Positions 8,657 to 17,357 are shown, counted from the first letter of the stretch. The stretch: DNA of 64,000 bases from Pseudoalteromonas piscicida (GCF_002208135.1 NZ_CP021646.1:3102001-3166000); one strand, 5' to 3'. Program-made: numbers and translations. The notes: generated from the sequence alone by a model not told the origin.

Positions 8657-10003
8657 TTACAGATATTTATCTAATCGGATTTTTTTGAACCTCTCTCCAA
8701 TCCCTGCGTCTTGGTTAAATACATACTTTGTAGGTACTTTGTAAGCATCCAACTTGGATTTACAATGCTTTCGAATACTAGATTTTATATTCTTTGCTGT
8801 ACAACCACCTGTCAGCACAATATTCACTGCGACTGTCTGTCCGGTAATGGCATTTGGTCTAGCGTAAACAACACAATCCTCAACACCATCTACTTCCATA
8901 ACAACAGACTCTACTTCACTGGGAAGAACTTTTTCACCGCCTACGTTAATAACTTCTTTAATTCGGCCAATAATCTTTAAATACCCGCCGTCAGACTCTT
9001 CTACAAGATCGCCCGTTTGGAACCAGCCGTCAGAAAAGCTCGACATATCATGATTTAAATAGCCCAGAATTTGAGTTTTACTCTTTAACCACAACTCACC
9101 ATTGACGATTTTGTATTCTTGGTTAGGATCGTCAATTCTTATCTCCAAGCTGGCAGATGAGCGACTAGATGTTTGTGCAATTCCGGTTTCGCTTGTTCCA
9201 AAAGTCTGCAACAGCTTAACCTTTGGTAGTTCAGCTTTGAGTTTAAGTAACAAACTTTCCGGCATAGCTTCCGTACCATAAGTTACCATTCTTAAGCTAC
9301 GTAAATCGAAAGTTTTGTGTACATTTGCGATTAGCATCATATTTAAGAACGTCGGTGATGCTGGCAACAAATTAACTTTTTCTCTTTCAATTAATGAAGC
9401 CACATGCTCCGGCTCACGCTGGTTTGGAATGACAATTTTAGCGCCCATAGCAAGAGAGTTAAGTAACGTGTTTAATCCTCCGATGTGATCAAACATCAAA
9501 AATACCATGATAGAGAGCGCTTTCTTGCGCTTCTCAAGATACGTAGACATCAGTACATCAAGATCGTGTATCATCGCTTTTGGCGTGCCGGTACTTCCAC
9601 TACTAAACAAAATCAAGCCAGCATGCTGCTGCTCGATGATCTGACAAACTAACTCGTGAGGCTGCTCATCATTGTTGTGGTAAGTATATTTGCCTTCAAC
9701 TGAGGCCCTGAGATTGATCGTTAAATTGGCTGCGACAGCGCCTTGCCTTTTTTCTATCTCTTCAGGGTTTTCAGTGACAATAGGAACAACAATACATTTC
9801 TTTTTGGCTAGAGCGAAAAATAACGAAATTGCCTCAAATGAATAGTCACTGATGATATTCACCACACTGCCACTTGAAACTTCTGCCAACTCACTTTCAA
9901 ACTGTGCAATACGTTCAAGTAACGCAGAGTAAGTATAAGCGTTATCTTCAAAGCACAAGGCCACGGAATCCGAAAACGAGTCAAGCTTACTAATATAGTC
10001 CAT
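8657..10003 (-). CDS. AMP-forming acyl-CoA/acyl-ACP ligase-like enzyme, 448 aa
   Basis: ANL-superfamily adenylation enzyme. The phosphate-binding motif is LILFSSGSTGTPKAMIHD (about 131-148). GTSETG, a hinge-region IGRIKEVINVGGEKVLPSEVE and a C-terminal lysine (ERFKKIRLDKY) are all present, so it should be active. It is shorter than standalone acyl-CoA synthetases (500-550 aa). The ATG at 10003 is preferred over the GTG at 10006; the stop codon of the SDR gene overlaps it. In this operon it would activate a small acid and load it on one of the two carrier proteins, or transfer the acyl group onward. The substrate is not evident. Confidence 0.85.
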   Translation of the reverse strand: MDYISKLDSFSDSVALCFEDNAYTYSALLERIAQFESELAEVSSGSVVNIISDYSFEAISLFFALAKKKCIVVPIVTENPEEIEKRQGAVAANLTINLRASVEGKYTYHNNDEQPHELVCQIIEQQHAGLILFSSGSTGTPKAMIHDLDVLMSTYLEKRKKALSIMVFLMFDHIGGLNTLLNSLAMGAKIVIPNQREPEHVASLIEREKVNLLPASPTFLNMMLIANVHKTFDLRSLRMVTYGTEAMPESLLLKLKAELPKVKLLQTFGTSETGIAQTSSRSSASLEIRIDDPNQEYKIVNGELWLKSKTQILGYLNHDMSSFSDGWFQTGDLVEESDGGYLKIIGRIKEVINVGGEKVLPSEVESVVMEVDGVEDCVVYARPNAITGQTVAVNIVLTGGCTAKNIKSSIRKHCKSKLDAYKVPTKYVFNQDAGIGERFKKIRLDKYL

Positions 10004-10704
10004 CACTTAAATACTCCTCCTAAGTATAATACTTGGCCCGTAATAAAATCACTCTGAGGTGATATGAAGAAATCAACGACGTTGATCACATCCTGCTCTT
10101 CTCCGAGGCGCTTGATTGCTTGTGATTCCAATAGCTCATCAATTTTGTTTTTTGGTATTGCTTTAATTAGATCAGTTGGTACCGGTGTAGGCCCAACTGC
10201 ATTTACCCGAATACCATAAGGGGCTAGTTCTTTCGCAGAAATACGCGTTAAAGACTCAACCGCGGCTTTACTCGCTGCATATATCGCTTCGCCCTCTAGA
10301 TCCAAAGGAACTGCAACCGTTGAATAATTTACTATCGAACCCGACTTTTGCTTCATCATTAACTTAGCCACTTCACGAGTAAATAAAAAAGTACCAAACA
10401 AGTTTGTTTTAACTACTTTTTCAGCACTACTGAGCGGAGTTGTCAATAAGTGATTCATAGCCGCCATACCAGCATTATTTATTAAAACATCAACGCGCTT
10501 GTACTCTTTGCGAATAGATCGAACCATATTAATTACAGCTGATTCGTCTGCCACATCTACCGAGTAATGTGCATACTTTTCATGCTCTATTGTGCCATCT
10601 TGTCTGCTACAACCTAAGACAGTGTGACCCTTCGCTAAATAATACTCTGCAAGAGCTTTCCCCAAACCCTTACGCGTACCTGTGATAACAATATTCAACG
10701 ACAT
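10003..10704 (-). CDS. SDR-family 3-oxoacyl-ACP reductase-like enzyme, 233 aa
   Basis: Classical short-chain dehydrogenase: TGTRKGLG nucleotide motif, NNAG, the active-site Ser in NYSTVAVP, and YAASK with the catalytic Tyr and Lys. By analogy with FabG it would reduce a beta-keto group on an acyl carrier protein. The ATG at 10704 matches the usual SDR N-terminus; an in-frame TTG at 10734 would overlap the acyl carrier protein gene further. AGAAGG lies upstream but at a long spacing. It is one of two SDRs in the module. Confidence 0.85.
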   Translation of the reverse strand: MSLNIVITGTRKGLGKALAEYYLAKGHTVLGCSRQDGTIEHEKYAHYSVDVADESAVINMVRSIRKEYKRVDVLINNAGMAAMNHLLTTPLSSAEKVVKTNLFGTFLFTREVAKLMMKQKSGSIVNYSTVAVPLDLEGEAIYAASKAAVESLTRISAKELAPYGIRVNAVGPTPVPTDLIKAIPKNKIDELLESQAIKRLGEEQDVINVVDFFISPQSDFITGQVLYLGGVFK

Positions 10705-10712
10705 AGCAAGTT

Positions 10713-11000
10713 TTAACCTTCTACCAGCTGACAAAGATATTTAGCAAGTGTTTCAACACTCCTAAATGGTGACGTTACTTGGCTCATCGCTTTCTCATCA
10801 GCCAGTGTGATGTCCATATCGAATTCATCCTGGACTTTGTCTTCAAGCTCAGAAATCAAAAACACAACACCAACGCTATCTAATACACCAGCAGAGCCAA
10901 ATAGCTTAGTTTTAGCATGGGCTTCAAGAAGCGCAGCGTTATCATCGTCTTCACCAATTTCTTTCAGTGTAGAAAGAATAAGATCTATATATTTTTCCAT
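10713..11000 (-). CDS. Acyl carrier protein-like, 95 aa
   Basis: A small acidic helical protein with the phosphopantetheine site GVLDSVGVVFLI, Ser42. It is longer than housekeeping AcpP (about 78 aa) because of an extra N-terminal helix and an insert (HAKTKLFGSAG) before the site, as in carrier proteins dedicated to special pathways. It is flanked by the two SDR genes, so a beta-ketoacyl group attached here is a likely substrate for them. Confidence 0.85.
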   Translation of the reverse strand: MEKYIDLILSTLKEIGEDDDNAALLEAHAKTKLFGSAGVLDSVGVVFLISELEDKVQDEFDMDITLADEKAMSQVTSPFRSVETLAKYLCQLVEG

Positions 11001-11020
11001 GTGTTATTCCGTAGATATAA

Positions 11021-11770
11021 TTATTCGTTAATTCCCAAACTTACACCGCCATCGACAACTATATCTGTTCCGGTGATCCACTCAGCGCTATCAGAAAGAA
11101 GAAAACCTATGGCATCAGCAACGTAAGTCTCTTTTCCGAGCCCAAGGGGATATAGCTTTTCTAACTTTTCAAAGTAATCTTCATCATAGATGTTTGCAGT
11201 TAGCTCTGTTTTTATCAGCCCGGGAGAAACACTATTAACTCTTGTCTTTACGGGCGCCAGCTCTTTCGCAAGTGACCTCACTGCACCTATTAACGCTGCT
11301 TTTGATGACCCGTAGTTTACGAGGCCTGTAGTACCAATCGAGGCTGCAACAGAGGCGACAAATACAATGGAAGCTCCTTCTCCATAGCTTACTTTTTTAG
11401 CCCCAAATCCTTTTGCCAAGGCTAATGCTGAAAAGAGATTCAGATTGAAAATCTCAAGCATTTTATCATGACCATTGAACCGATTTGGCATTACAATCGA
11501 TAGTCCTGCAGCATGGACAAGCCCAGACAACTTGCCATATTTACCAGCCAACGCAATCATCCATTTAGGGATCTGATCAATGTCGCTCGACAGATCTCTC
11601 GACTCAAAATAAAGCTGCTCAGGGTACTGTTCATTTAGGGTACTAATTTGCTCTTTCTTAGTGCGAGACACAGCCAATACCCTATGACCTTCGTGAAGTA
11701 ATTTCTTACAAGTCGCGAGTCCAATCCCTGAACTTGCTCCCGTTATTAAGAACAATTTAGAATTATTCAT
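11021..11770 (-). CDS. SDR-family oxidoreductase, second copy in the acyl module, 249 aa
   Basis: TGASSGIG cofactor motif, HAAG in place of the more common NNAG, the active-site Ser in FVASVAAS, and YGSSK with catalytic Tyr and Lys. It ends with the C-terminal WITGTDIVVDGG typical of FabG-like enzymes. It differs clearly from the other SDR in the operon, so it probably performs a different reduction or uses a different acyl group. It lies between the two carrier protein genes, 6 bases after one and 20 before the other. Confidence 0.85.
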   Translation of the reverse strand: MNNSKLFLITGASSGIGLATCKKLLHEGHRVLAVSRTKKEQISTLNEQYPEQLYFESRDLSSDIDQIPKWMIALAGKYGKLSGLVHAAGLSIVMPNRFNGHDKMLEIFNLNLFSALALAKGFGAKKVSYGEGASIVFVASVAASIGTTGLVNYGSSKAALIGAVRSLAKELAPVKTRVNSVSPGLIKTELTANIYDEDYFEKLEKLYPLGLGKETYVADAIGFLLSDSAEWITGTDIVVDGGVSLGINE

Positions 11771-11776
11771 TGAATT

Positions 11777-11995
11777 TTATTTAATCGCCAGTTCGTACAA
11801 CTCTTGCACCGTTTTAACTGCTTTCAAATCAGTGTTTGTGATAGATTTAGAGAACTCCATATCAAAAAGTGATATTACACCCAAGTGTGCCATAGAGTCC
11901 CACTCTTCTAGGGATTCTAAAATCACATCTTCGCCAATCACTTCTTCAAGTTCTAACACTTCTGTCAACTCTTCTAGAAACTTTTGTTTATCCAT
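11777..11995 (-). CDS. Acyl carrier protein-like, 72 aa
   Basis: An acidic small protein with the phosphopantetheine attachment motif EWDSMAHLGVI; the Ser is residue 34 from the ATG at 11995. An in-frame GTG at 12007 overlaps the stop codon of the KAS III gene and would add four residues. The ATG is chosen because it has a weak GAG-type ribosome site and the GTG has none. This is the second carrier protein in the same operon, next to the condensing enzyme. Confidence 0.83.
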   Translation of the reverse strand: MDKQKFLEELTEVLELEEVIGEDVILESLEEWDSMAHLGVISLFDMEFSKSITNTDLKAVKTVQELYELAIK

Positions 11996-12003
11996 TACTC
12001 TAC

Positions 12004-13080
12004 TCACTTGTTATATATATTAACGTTTAGAACTTTCGCTTCTTGTAAAGACAACACCGCACTCGCCCAAGATAAGCCAACACCAAAGCCTGATAGAACA
12101 CTTTCTTGTTCCACTGGCTTATCGCTATTTGGAATGACATGGCATATCGCACAGGGGATTGAGGCGCTACTTTGATTGCCATAGTGTGAAACAATATCGC
12201 TAGGTGCCTTTTCTTTCGGTAGTTTCAATCTTCTGGCGATATTCGAGATGATATACTGGTTCGCTTGATGGAAGAAAACATAGTTAATATCATCAATGGA
12301 TTTTTGGCTGAATTCAAGAATGTCCTGCACAGAAGGCGGCTCAACCTTAATAGAGAAATTGAATACCTCAGCGCCATTCATTAGTAGATCTTCCTGGCTC
12401 TTATGGTTACCATCTTCATCTACTACGGTGCTGTTGCGAGTCACTTCGGAAAAAGGTGTTCTAAATGCTCCAGCTGGTTGCATAATATGTTGTGAACCAG
12501 AGCCATCTGTATGCAAACTAAAATAACTTGGCATCTTGACATCGCTTCGTTGCACCAACGTTGCTGTACCAGCGTCTCCAAACAACGGAGCTGTAGAGCG
12601 GTCTCTTTCATTGACGCAACGACTGAGTGTGTCGCCAGCCAACAACAATACATTACTACACGCCCCAGTCTCAACCATCATATGTGCTAGCCAAAGTCCG
12701 TATACATAACCCGAGCATCCCAAAGACACATCGAAAGAGGCTGCTGATGTATTTAATTCCAATTTACCGTGGGCAATCGCAGCGTTAGCTGGTTGAAAAT
12801 GATCCGGAGTCTGAGTTACAAAGATAAGGCCGTCAATCTGTTCCTTATCAACTTTCAGCTCTTCAAACAGCCTTTTTGTGGCATCAATACACAGATCAAG
12901 CGTAGTCGTATGCTCATCAACAACATGTCTCTTATTTAGCCCTACCGCTTTTTTTATACGAGCTATTTGCTTTTCATTACCACCGTATAAGTCAACTTCA
13001 TCGTCGATACATTTAACATTTTCGGGAACTACCGTAGAAATACCAGAGACTTTAACGTGATTAAATTTACTTTTAGCCAT
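12004..13080 (-). CDS. 3-oxoacyl-ACP synthase III (FabH)-like condensing enzyme, 358 aa
   Basis: Thiolase-fold enzyme with the complete Cys-His-Asn triad: Cys122 in SLGCSGYVYG, His271 in FFHQANQY and Asn302 in HYGNQSSAS. KAS III enzymes condense an acyl-CoA starter with malonyl-ACP. With two ACPs, two ketoreductase-like SDRs and an acyl ligase directly downstream, it would make a short beta-hydroxyacyl-ACP such as 3-hydroxybutyryl-ACP. At 358 aa it is longer than FabH (about 317). Similar KAS III/ACP/SDR sets occur in flagellin-glycan and O-antigen islands that make N-acylated amino sugars. The product here is inferred. Confidence 0.88.
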   Translation of the reverse strand: MAKSKFNHVKVSGISTVVPENVKCIDDEVDLYGGNEKQIARIKKAVGLNKRHVVDEHTTTLDLCIDATKRLFEELKVDKEQIDGLIFVTQTPDHFQPANAAIAHGKLELNTSAASFDVSLGCSGYVYGLWLAHMMVETGACSNVLLLAGDTLSRCVNERDRSTAPLFGDAGTATLVQRSDVKMPSYFSLHTDGSGSQHIMQPAGAFRTPFSEVTRNSTVVDEDGNHKSQEDLLMNGAEVFNFSIKVEPPSVQDILEFSQKSIDDINYVFFHQANQYIISNIARRLKLPKEKAPSDIVSHYGNQSSASIPCAICHVIPNSDKPVEQESVLSGFGVGLSWASAVLSLQEAKVLNVNIYNK

Positions 13081-13086
13081 TTGTTC

Positions 13087-13710
13087 TTATATCCTTTTGG
13101 CTGGATTGCCAAAGACAGTTGTACCAGCTTTAACATTTCCAACTACCACACTACCAGCCCCCAAAACAGCATTGGCACCAATCCGCTTACCTGGTATGAC
13201 TAACACATGAGATCCCACCAGACACTCGTCTTCTAGTTGCACACCTCCGCATAACTCTACCTTGCCGTTAATCGAGCTATAAGCACCAACTTTTGCGTCA
13301 TGTCCAATTGTTGAGTTGGTATTGAGAAACACCATATCTCCCAGCTCTGTGTCACTCGTAAGGATGCAGCCAGGCGTGATGACACAACCATATCCTATTT
13401 TATTATTATATCCAATTACAGCGCTATCATGAATAAAAGTCATGAACTCAGCGCCACGAACAGTAAGAATAGTCGCTACTTTTTTCTTTGCAGATGGGGA
13501 CATGATCCCCATGACAAGAAAAACACCGGGATCAGGTTGGTAGTCTTGTATGGTAGACACGACTCCAACAGGATAGTCGAAGCCATCGAGAATGCTTGTA
13601 TTATCATCAAGAAAGCCCACTACATCATATTGGGAATTCGACATGTTAACCCAAGAATAGAGCTCCCTGCCAAGGCCTCCTCCGCCCACTATCAGTATCT
13701 TTTTTTTCAT
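13087..13710 (-). CDS. NeuD/PglD-family sugar acyltransferase, 207 aa
   Basis: The N-terminal domain KKKILIVGGGGLGRELYSW binds the UDP-sugar, and the C-terminal left-handed beta-helix has repeated hexapeptides (IGYGCVITPGCIL, VGAYSSINGK). The proposed catalytic His is in NSTIGHDAKVG. The family N-acylates 4-amino sugars; PglD uses acetyl-CoA on UDP-4-amino-FucNAc/bacillosamine precursors. It opens the acyl module, 6 bases before the KAS III gene, so its donor may be the acyl-ACP or acyl-CoA made by that module instead of acetyl-CoA. That donor switch is an inference. Confidence 0.88.
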   Translation of the reverse strand: MKKKILIVGGGGLGRELYSWVNMSNSQYDVVGFLDDNTSILDGFDYPVGVVSTIQDYQPDPGVFLVMGIMSPSAKKKVATILTVRGAEFMTFIHDSAVIGYNNKIGYGCVITPGCILTSDTELGDMVFLNTNSTIGHDAKVGAYSSINGKVELCGGVQLEDECLVGSHVLVIPGKRIGANAVLGAGSVVVGNVKAGTTVFGNPAKRI

Positions 13711-13794
13711 TAAGTATTCCAGTTAATAGATATTAAGACTTATATAAATCAGGCAAAGAAACTAACCAGCATCTGTGTACACGAACACTGCATT

Positions 13795-13948
13795 TATTTC
13801 CACATATAAACTTAAAATTTCACAAGCGATATTTATTGCCCTTTTGATAAGGCTATTTACTAAATAAACGTTCTACTTTAGCAAAATCTCCATGCTCTTC
13901 GAGCCAGTAAAGTTACAATTCCCCTTGCCAACTAGAAGTATAAGACTC
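13795..13948 (-). pseudogene. Possible decayed gene fragment after the PIG-L gene
   Basis: The 238-base gap downstream of the PIG-L stop codon contains protein-like strings in different minus-strand frames. One frame gives ILLVGKGNCNFTGSKSMEIL (about 13878-13937), and another gives LYWLEEHGDFAKVERLFSK followed by a stop (about 13853-13912). Both are interrupted by stop codons. They suggest the remnant of a gene that once followed the PIG-L gene, perhaps of a formyltransferase-like N-terminus. The assignment is weak. Confidence 0.25.
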
Positions 13949-14629
13949 TCAATCTGCGATACTTCTGATAATATCAAATGACTCAGCGTAGTGGGTCCCA
14001 ATGGTAGCACCACGCACAGCCGCTAGATTCCGAATTGCTTCCAATGAGCGCGTATTTGGAAACTCTTTTAGCTGACTGGCAAAACACTCCATAGCCGCAA
14101 GCTTCTTTTCAAAGTGATGTTCACTGAGTGCAACAAACTTTCTGGGAATAAAAACAGCTTCAGTTGTAGGATGGCCCCACTCTGTTTCAGACAAAGTTTC
14201 GTATGAATAGATGTGTTTCACACATTGTCCTGGAACGGGCCTTGCCGCAACAAGACATGCATTGTATATTGCCCCATGATCCAAGTGTAAATCACCTTTA
14301 TGCGGAATATACAATGTATCTATTTGCTTCTCTTTAATTAACTGGTTCAGCGCAGATGCTATTTTATATTGTGGATATTGCTCCAGCTGAGGAGCTGGAA
14401 AATCATAAAAAATAGTTTCCGTAACCCCAAGTAATTCATGAGAACGTTTAGCTTCAGCTCTGGTCTTTTCAATAGCTGCGACGTCAAACATTTCAGGGGC
14501 ACCTAAAGCAGCATTTGTCATAATGGCGATAAAAACCTGCTCTCCAGCTTCCAGGTGTTTGACAATTGCACCACCACACCCCAATATCTCATCATCAGCG
14601 TGAGGGGCTACAACTAACACATTCTTCAT
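13949..14629 (-). CDS. PIG-L family (LmbE-like) N-deacetylase, 226 aa
   Basis: Zinc-dependent deacetylase fold. The metal motif PHADDE (His10, Asp12, Asp13, Glu14) and the second metal site DLHLDHGAIYNA are both intact. Members remove acetyl groups from GlcNAc-type sugars, free or lipid-linked. It overlaps the formyltransferase-like gene by 4 bases (ATGA), so the two are translationally coupled: deacetylation followed by a new N-acylation of the same sugar is a natural pairing. The substrate is not known. Confidence 0.88.
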   Translation of the reverse strand: MKNVLVVAPHADDEILGCGGAIVKHLEAGEQVFIAIMTNAALGAPEMFDVAAIEKTRAEAKRSHELLGVTETIFYDFPAPQLEQYPQYKIASALNQLIKEKQIDTLYIPHKGDLHLDHGAIYNACLVAARPVPGQCVKHIYSYETLSETEWGHPTTEAVFIPRKFVALSEHHFEKKLAAMECFASQLKEFPNTRSLEAIRNLAAVRGATIGTHYAESFDIIRSIAD

Positions 14630-15585
14630 ACTTTATCTCCCATACAAGACTTTAAGTGCTGCAATTCTTGTCTCAGTTTAAAAATTTCAAGTTCAACCCT
14701 GTAACCCAACAACTGGCCAACTTTAAGCCGTGTCATATGCTGTTGTTCTGGTGCAATCCAAATCAAGCCTGAGCCAGTTTGCACTAGTACTTCCTGATCA
14801 CGTACTTTAAGCACACGACCAGTCACCCCTGTAATTTTTATCGTATTCTCAACCCGTGATGAGAGTACTTTAATTTTAGTTTCATCGTGAAATGTGAACG
14901 CACCAGGGTGAGGCTCAGAAGCAGCTTTGATTAGGCGGTCTATTCTATGCGCTGGTAAAGACCAGGAAATTAGCCCATCGTCTGGTTTTCTTATCGCATA
15001 CTCTGTAGCCAAAGCGTCATCTTGAGGTATCGGGTTCCACTCGCCGCGCTTAATTTTAGGCAGTAAGCGGTCCAATGCAACATCCATTGCATCTAGTACT
15101 TTAAGCTCTACAGACTTTGCGGTGTCAGATTCGACGACTGAAAAGCACTCTTGCTCGAAAATAGCACCCGCATCAGCTTCTTCTTCTAAAACAAAAAATG
15201 TTGCGGCGCCATCTTGAATTTCATCAACTAACCAAGCAAGAGGCGCACGCCCCCGCCCCTTGGGCAGTTGTGTTGGATGAAAGCCTATCGCACCAGCTTG
15301 CGCTGCGTCGATGATTCTCTGCGATACCAATTGAGAAACACCTACCACAAACAGTACATCAAAATCTAAGCTCTCTATTTCATTGGTATGGTCGTTAATC
15401 TTTTTAAACGGCGTATAATTTAGACCACTGTTGGCACATATTGTAGCGAAGTTCTCATAGCCGCTCACTAACTGAGTCGTGTTTGGCTCAAAACCGTAAA
15501 CCATTGCAATGTCCACGTTATGCTCTATGAGTTTTTTCAACGTCACCGCACTAGACTTAACTCCGCCAATAAACACAACTCTCAT
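14626..15585 (-). CDS. Methionyl-tRNA formyltransferase-like sugar-modifying enzyme, 319 aa
   Basis: A formyltransferase-fold N-terminal domain (residues 1-190) is followed by a C-terminal FMT-like beta-barrel domain (about 210-300) and a helical tail. The motif region reads GFHPTQLPKGRGRAP. The His (103) and the later Asp (138, EEADAGAIF) are present, but the Asn of the canonical Asn-x-His is Gly101. A true N10-formyl-tetrahydrofolate formyl transfer is therefore uncertain. It sits between the PglC-like gene and the PIG-L gene, overlapping both by 4 bases. It most likely acts on an amino sugar, not on tRNA. Confidence 0.75.
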   Translation of the reverse strand: MRVVFIGGVKSSAVTLKKLIEHNVDIAMVYGFEPNTTQLVSGYENFATICANSGLNYTPFKKINDHTNEIESLDFDVLFVVGVSQLVSQRIIDAAQAGAIGFHPTQLPKGRGRAPLAWLVDEIQDGAATFFVLEEEADAGAIFEQECFSVVESDTAKSVELKVLDAMDVALDRLLPKIKRGEWNPIPQDDALATEYAIRKPDDGLISWSLPAHRIDRLIKAASEPHPGAFTFHDETKIKVLSSRVENTIKITGVTGRVLKVRDQEVLVQTGSGLIWIAPEQQHMTRLKVGQLLGYRVELEIFKLRQELQHLKSCMGDKV

Positions 15586-16142
15586 GCCTTTTTACCCCAT
15601 TTTTCACCCAGGAAAACCACGGCTACCGTCCTTAGAATAATCTTCAAATCAAGCAGTAGAGATTGATTTTCAACATATTGCCTATCCAGCTTCCAACGCT
15701 CTTCCCAGGAAAGATAAATATTGCCATTCACTTGAGCTAAACCAGTTAATCCTGGCCGGACAAGTAAACGAGCTTGCCCGTCTTCATTAAACTCTTTCTG
15801 CAGTGAAGGTAGGCAAGGTCTTGGTCCTACGATAGACATATCGCCTTTCAGTACATTTAATAACTGTGGTAACTCATCAATTTTTAAACGTCTGGCAAAC
15901 TTGCCGAATAACGTAACTTCACTATCAGAGTTATAAACTTGCACATCAAACCTTCTGACTTCATCCGTCATAGTTCTAAACTTATACACTTGGAATAATT
16001 GTCCATTTTTACCAAGCCTCTCTTGCAGAAAGAAAACAGGTCCCTTACTTGTTAGCTTTATCATAATCACTGAAAGAAGCAGTAGAGGTGACAGTAGAGT
16101 TAACACAACCCCGCAGATTACAAAATCGAATATTCTTTTCAT
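15582..16142 (-). CDS. PglC-type monotopic phosphoglycosyltransferase, 186 aa
   Basis: Small bacterial sugar transferase that moves phospho-sugar from a UDP-sugar to undecaprenyl phosphate and so starts repeat-unit assembly. An N-terminal re-entrant membrane helix (RIFDFVICGVVLTLLSPLLL) is followed by a Lys/Arg-rich core with KFRTM, the catalytic Asp-Glu in KIDELPQL, and VGPRP. At 186 aa it is the minimal PglC form, without the large N-terminal part of WbaP/WcaJ. The ATG at 16142 overlaps the upstream stop codon (TGATG) and follows GAGGG. A bacillosamine-type substrate fits the dehydratase, aminotransferase and PglD-like genes of the same block. Confidence 0.92.
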   Translation of the reverse strand: MKRIFDFVICGVVLTLLSPLLLLSVIMIKLTSKGPVFFLQERLGKNGQLFQVYKFRTMTDEVRRFDVQVYNSDSEVTLFGKFARRLKIDELPQLLNVLKGDMSIVGPRPCLPSLQKEFNEDGQARLLVRPGLTGLAQVNGNIYLSWEERWKLDRQYVENQSLLLDLKIILRTVAVVFLGEKWGKKA

Positions 16143-17356
16143 CACTTACCCTCAAGCACCCAGTTTATCCATTTATCTGCCAAGTCATTCCTATTAAATT
16201 GCTTTTTGGCCAACGCCAAAGATTTGCCTCCCACTTCCGGCAATTTATCCCTATTGGCTGATACGTGCTCTAGTGCATCAGCGAATGCTGTAGCATCATT
16301 AGGAGGTATTGTATAACCACATTCCTCACGGGTGATCATCTCAGCCAGCCACCCCGGGTAGTTGTTCAAAACAGGCAATCCTGCTGAAATATAATCGAAG
16401 AATTTGTTAGGTGATGTACCATAATAAAACGCAGGAACATTGGCTAATAATTGCATTCCAATATCCGCAGAGCGCATCAGTCCAGCTAGTTTAGTTTTGC
16501 TCACTGGTGGGTGAAAAATTACATTATCCAATTTTTCGGTTTCTGCCCTCTTCTGTAGTTCAGCTTTGAGCTTACCCTGTCCCACAAAAACAAGTTTTAT
16601 ATCGTCTCTGCCTCGTTTTTTTAGTTCAACAGCTGCATCAAGGGCCGCATCTAGACCGTTTGCCATACCATGCGTCCCGGTAAAAATAGCCATCAAGTCA
16701 CTATCAGTAACCCCCTCTGGCCTCCAAGCTTCTAATTCTGCTGAAAAAATCCCCAAATCACACCCATTAGGCACCAGCGCAACTTTACTGGGGGAGACTC
16801 CTTGTCTGATAATTCCATCAACGATACCTGGAGATAACCCAATAGCTCTATGAGCCGAACGGTATGAGCACCACTCAAGCACCGACATTGCAGCCAAGAT
16901 AACCGGGCTTTTGATGACTCCCATTTCTCTGGGAATTTCTGGCCACAAATCTCTAACCTCAAACACAAATGTTTTCCGACGAAACCATCGAGCGATAATA
17001 CCAGGAATACCCGCTGTAAGTGGCGTAGTGGTGGCAAATACCACATCGTATTTGTGGGTTAAAGCAATACCTATACTTTTTAAAGCAAAGACCAGAAAAG
17101 TCCCCGTTCTTTTTATAAAACCATCACTATTTGAGTATGCCAGATCAAATTCAATAATATCAATACCATCCACTTTCCCTTCCCGCCGACCAGCAGAAAA
17201 AGGCCCTGTAAGCCCTGTTTCCCCACCTCCATAGCTGCCACACACCATAGTGACCTGATGGCCATGCTTTACTAGTCGACTAGCCATCTCATATGAGCGT
17301 ATACCTGCCGCGCCTTTAGGCGTTGAAAAGTGTTGGTGAAAATATAAAACCTTCAT
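16142..17356 (-). CDS. Glycosyltransferase family 4 (WbuB-like), 404 aa
   Basis: GT-B fold transferase. The N-terminus KVLYFHQHFSTPKGAAGIRS and VFEVRDLWPE are hallmarks of the WbuB/WcaI branch of GT4. Donor-site region: FDYISAGLPVLNNYPGWLAE. WbuB-type enzymes add the second sugar (often L-FucNAc) on the lipid-linked first sugar, so this gene, which overlaps the PglC-like gene, is a fair candidate for the second transferase. The donor is not known. Confidence 0.88.
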   Translation of the reverse strand: MKVLYFHQHFSTPKGAAGIRSYEMASRLVKHGHQVTMVCGSYGGGETGLTGPFSAGRREGKVDGIDIIEFDLAYSNSDGFIKRTGTFLVFALKSIGIALTHKYDVVFATTTPLTAGIPGIIARWFRRKTFVFEVRDLWPEIPREMGVIKSPVILAAMSVLEWCSYRSAHRAIGLSPGIVDGIIRQGVSPSKVALVPNGCDLGIFSAELEAWRPEGVTDSDLMAIFTGTHGMANGLDAALDAAVELKKRGRDDIKLVFVGQGKLKAELQKRAETEKLDNVIFHPPVSKTKLAGLMRSADIGMQLLANVPAFYYGTSPNKFFDYISAGLPVLNNYPGWLAEMITREECGYTIPPNDATAFADALEHVSANRDKLPEVGGKSLALAKKQFNRNDLADKWINWVLEGK

Positions 17357-17357
17357 A

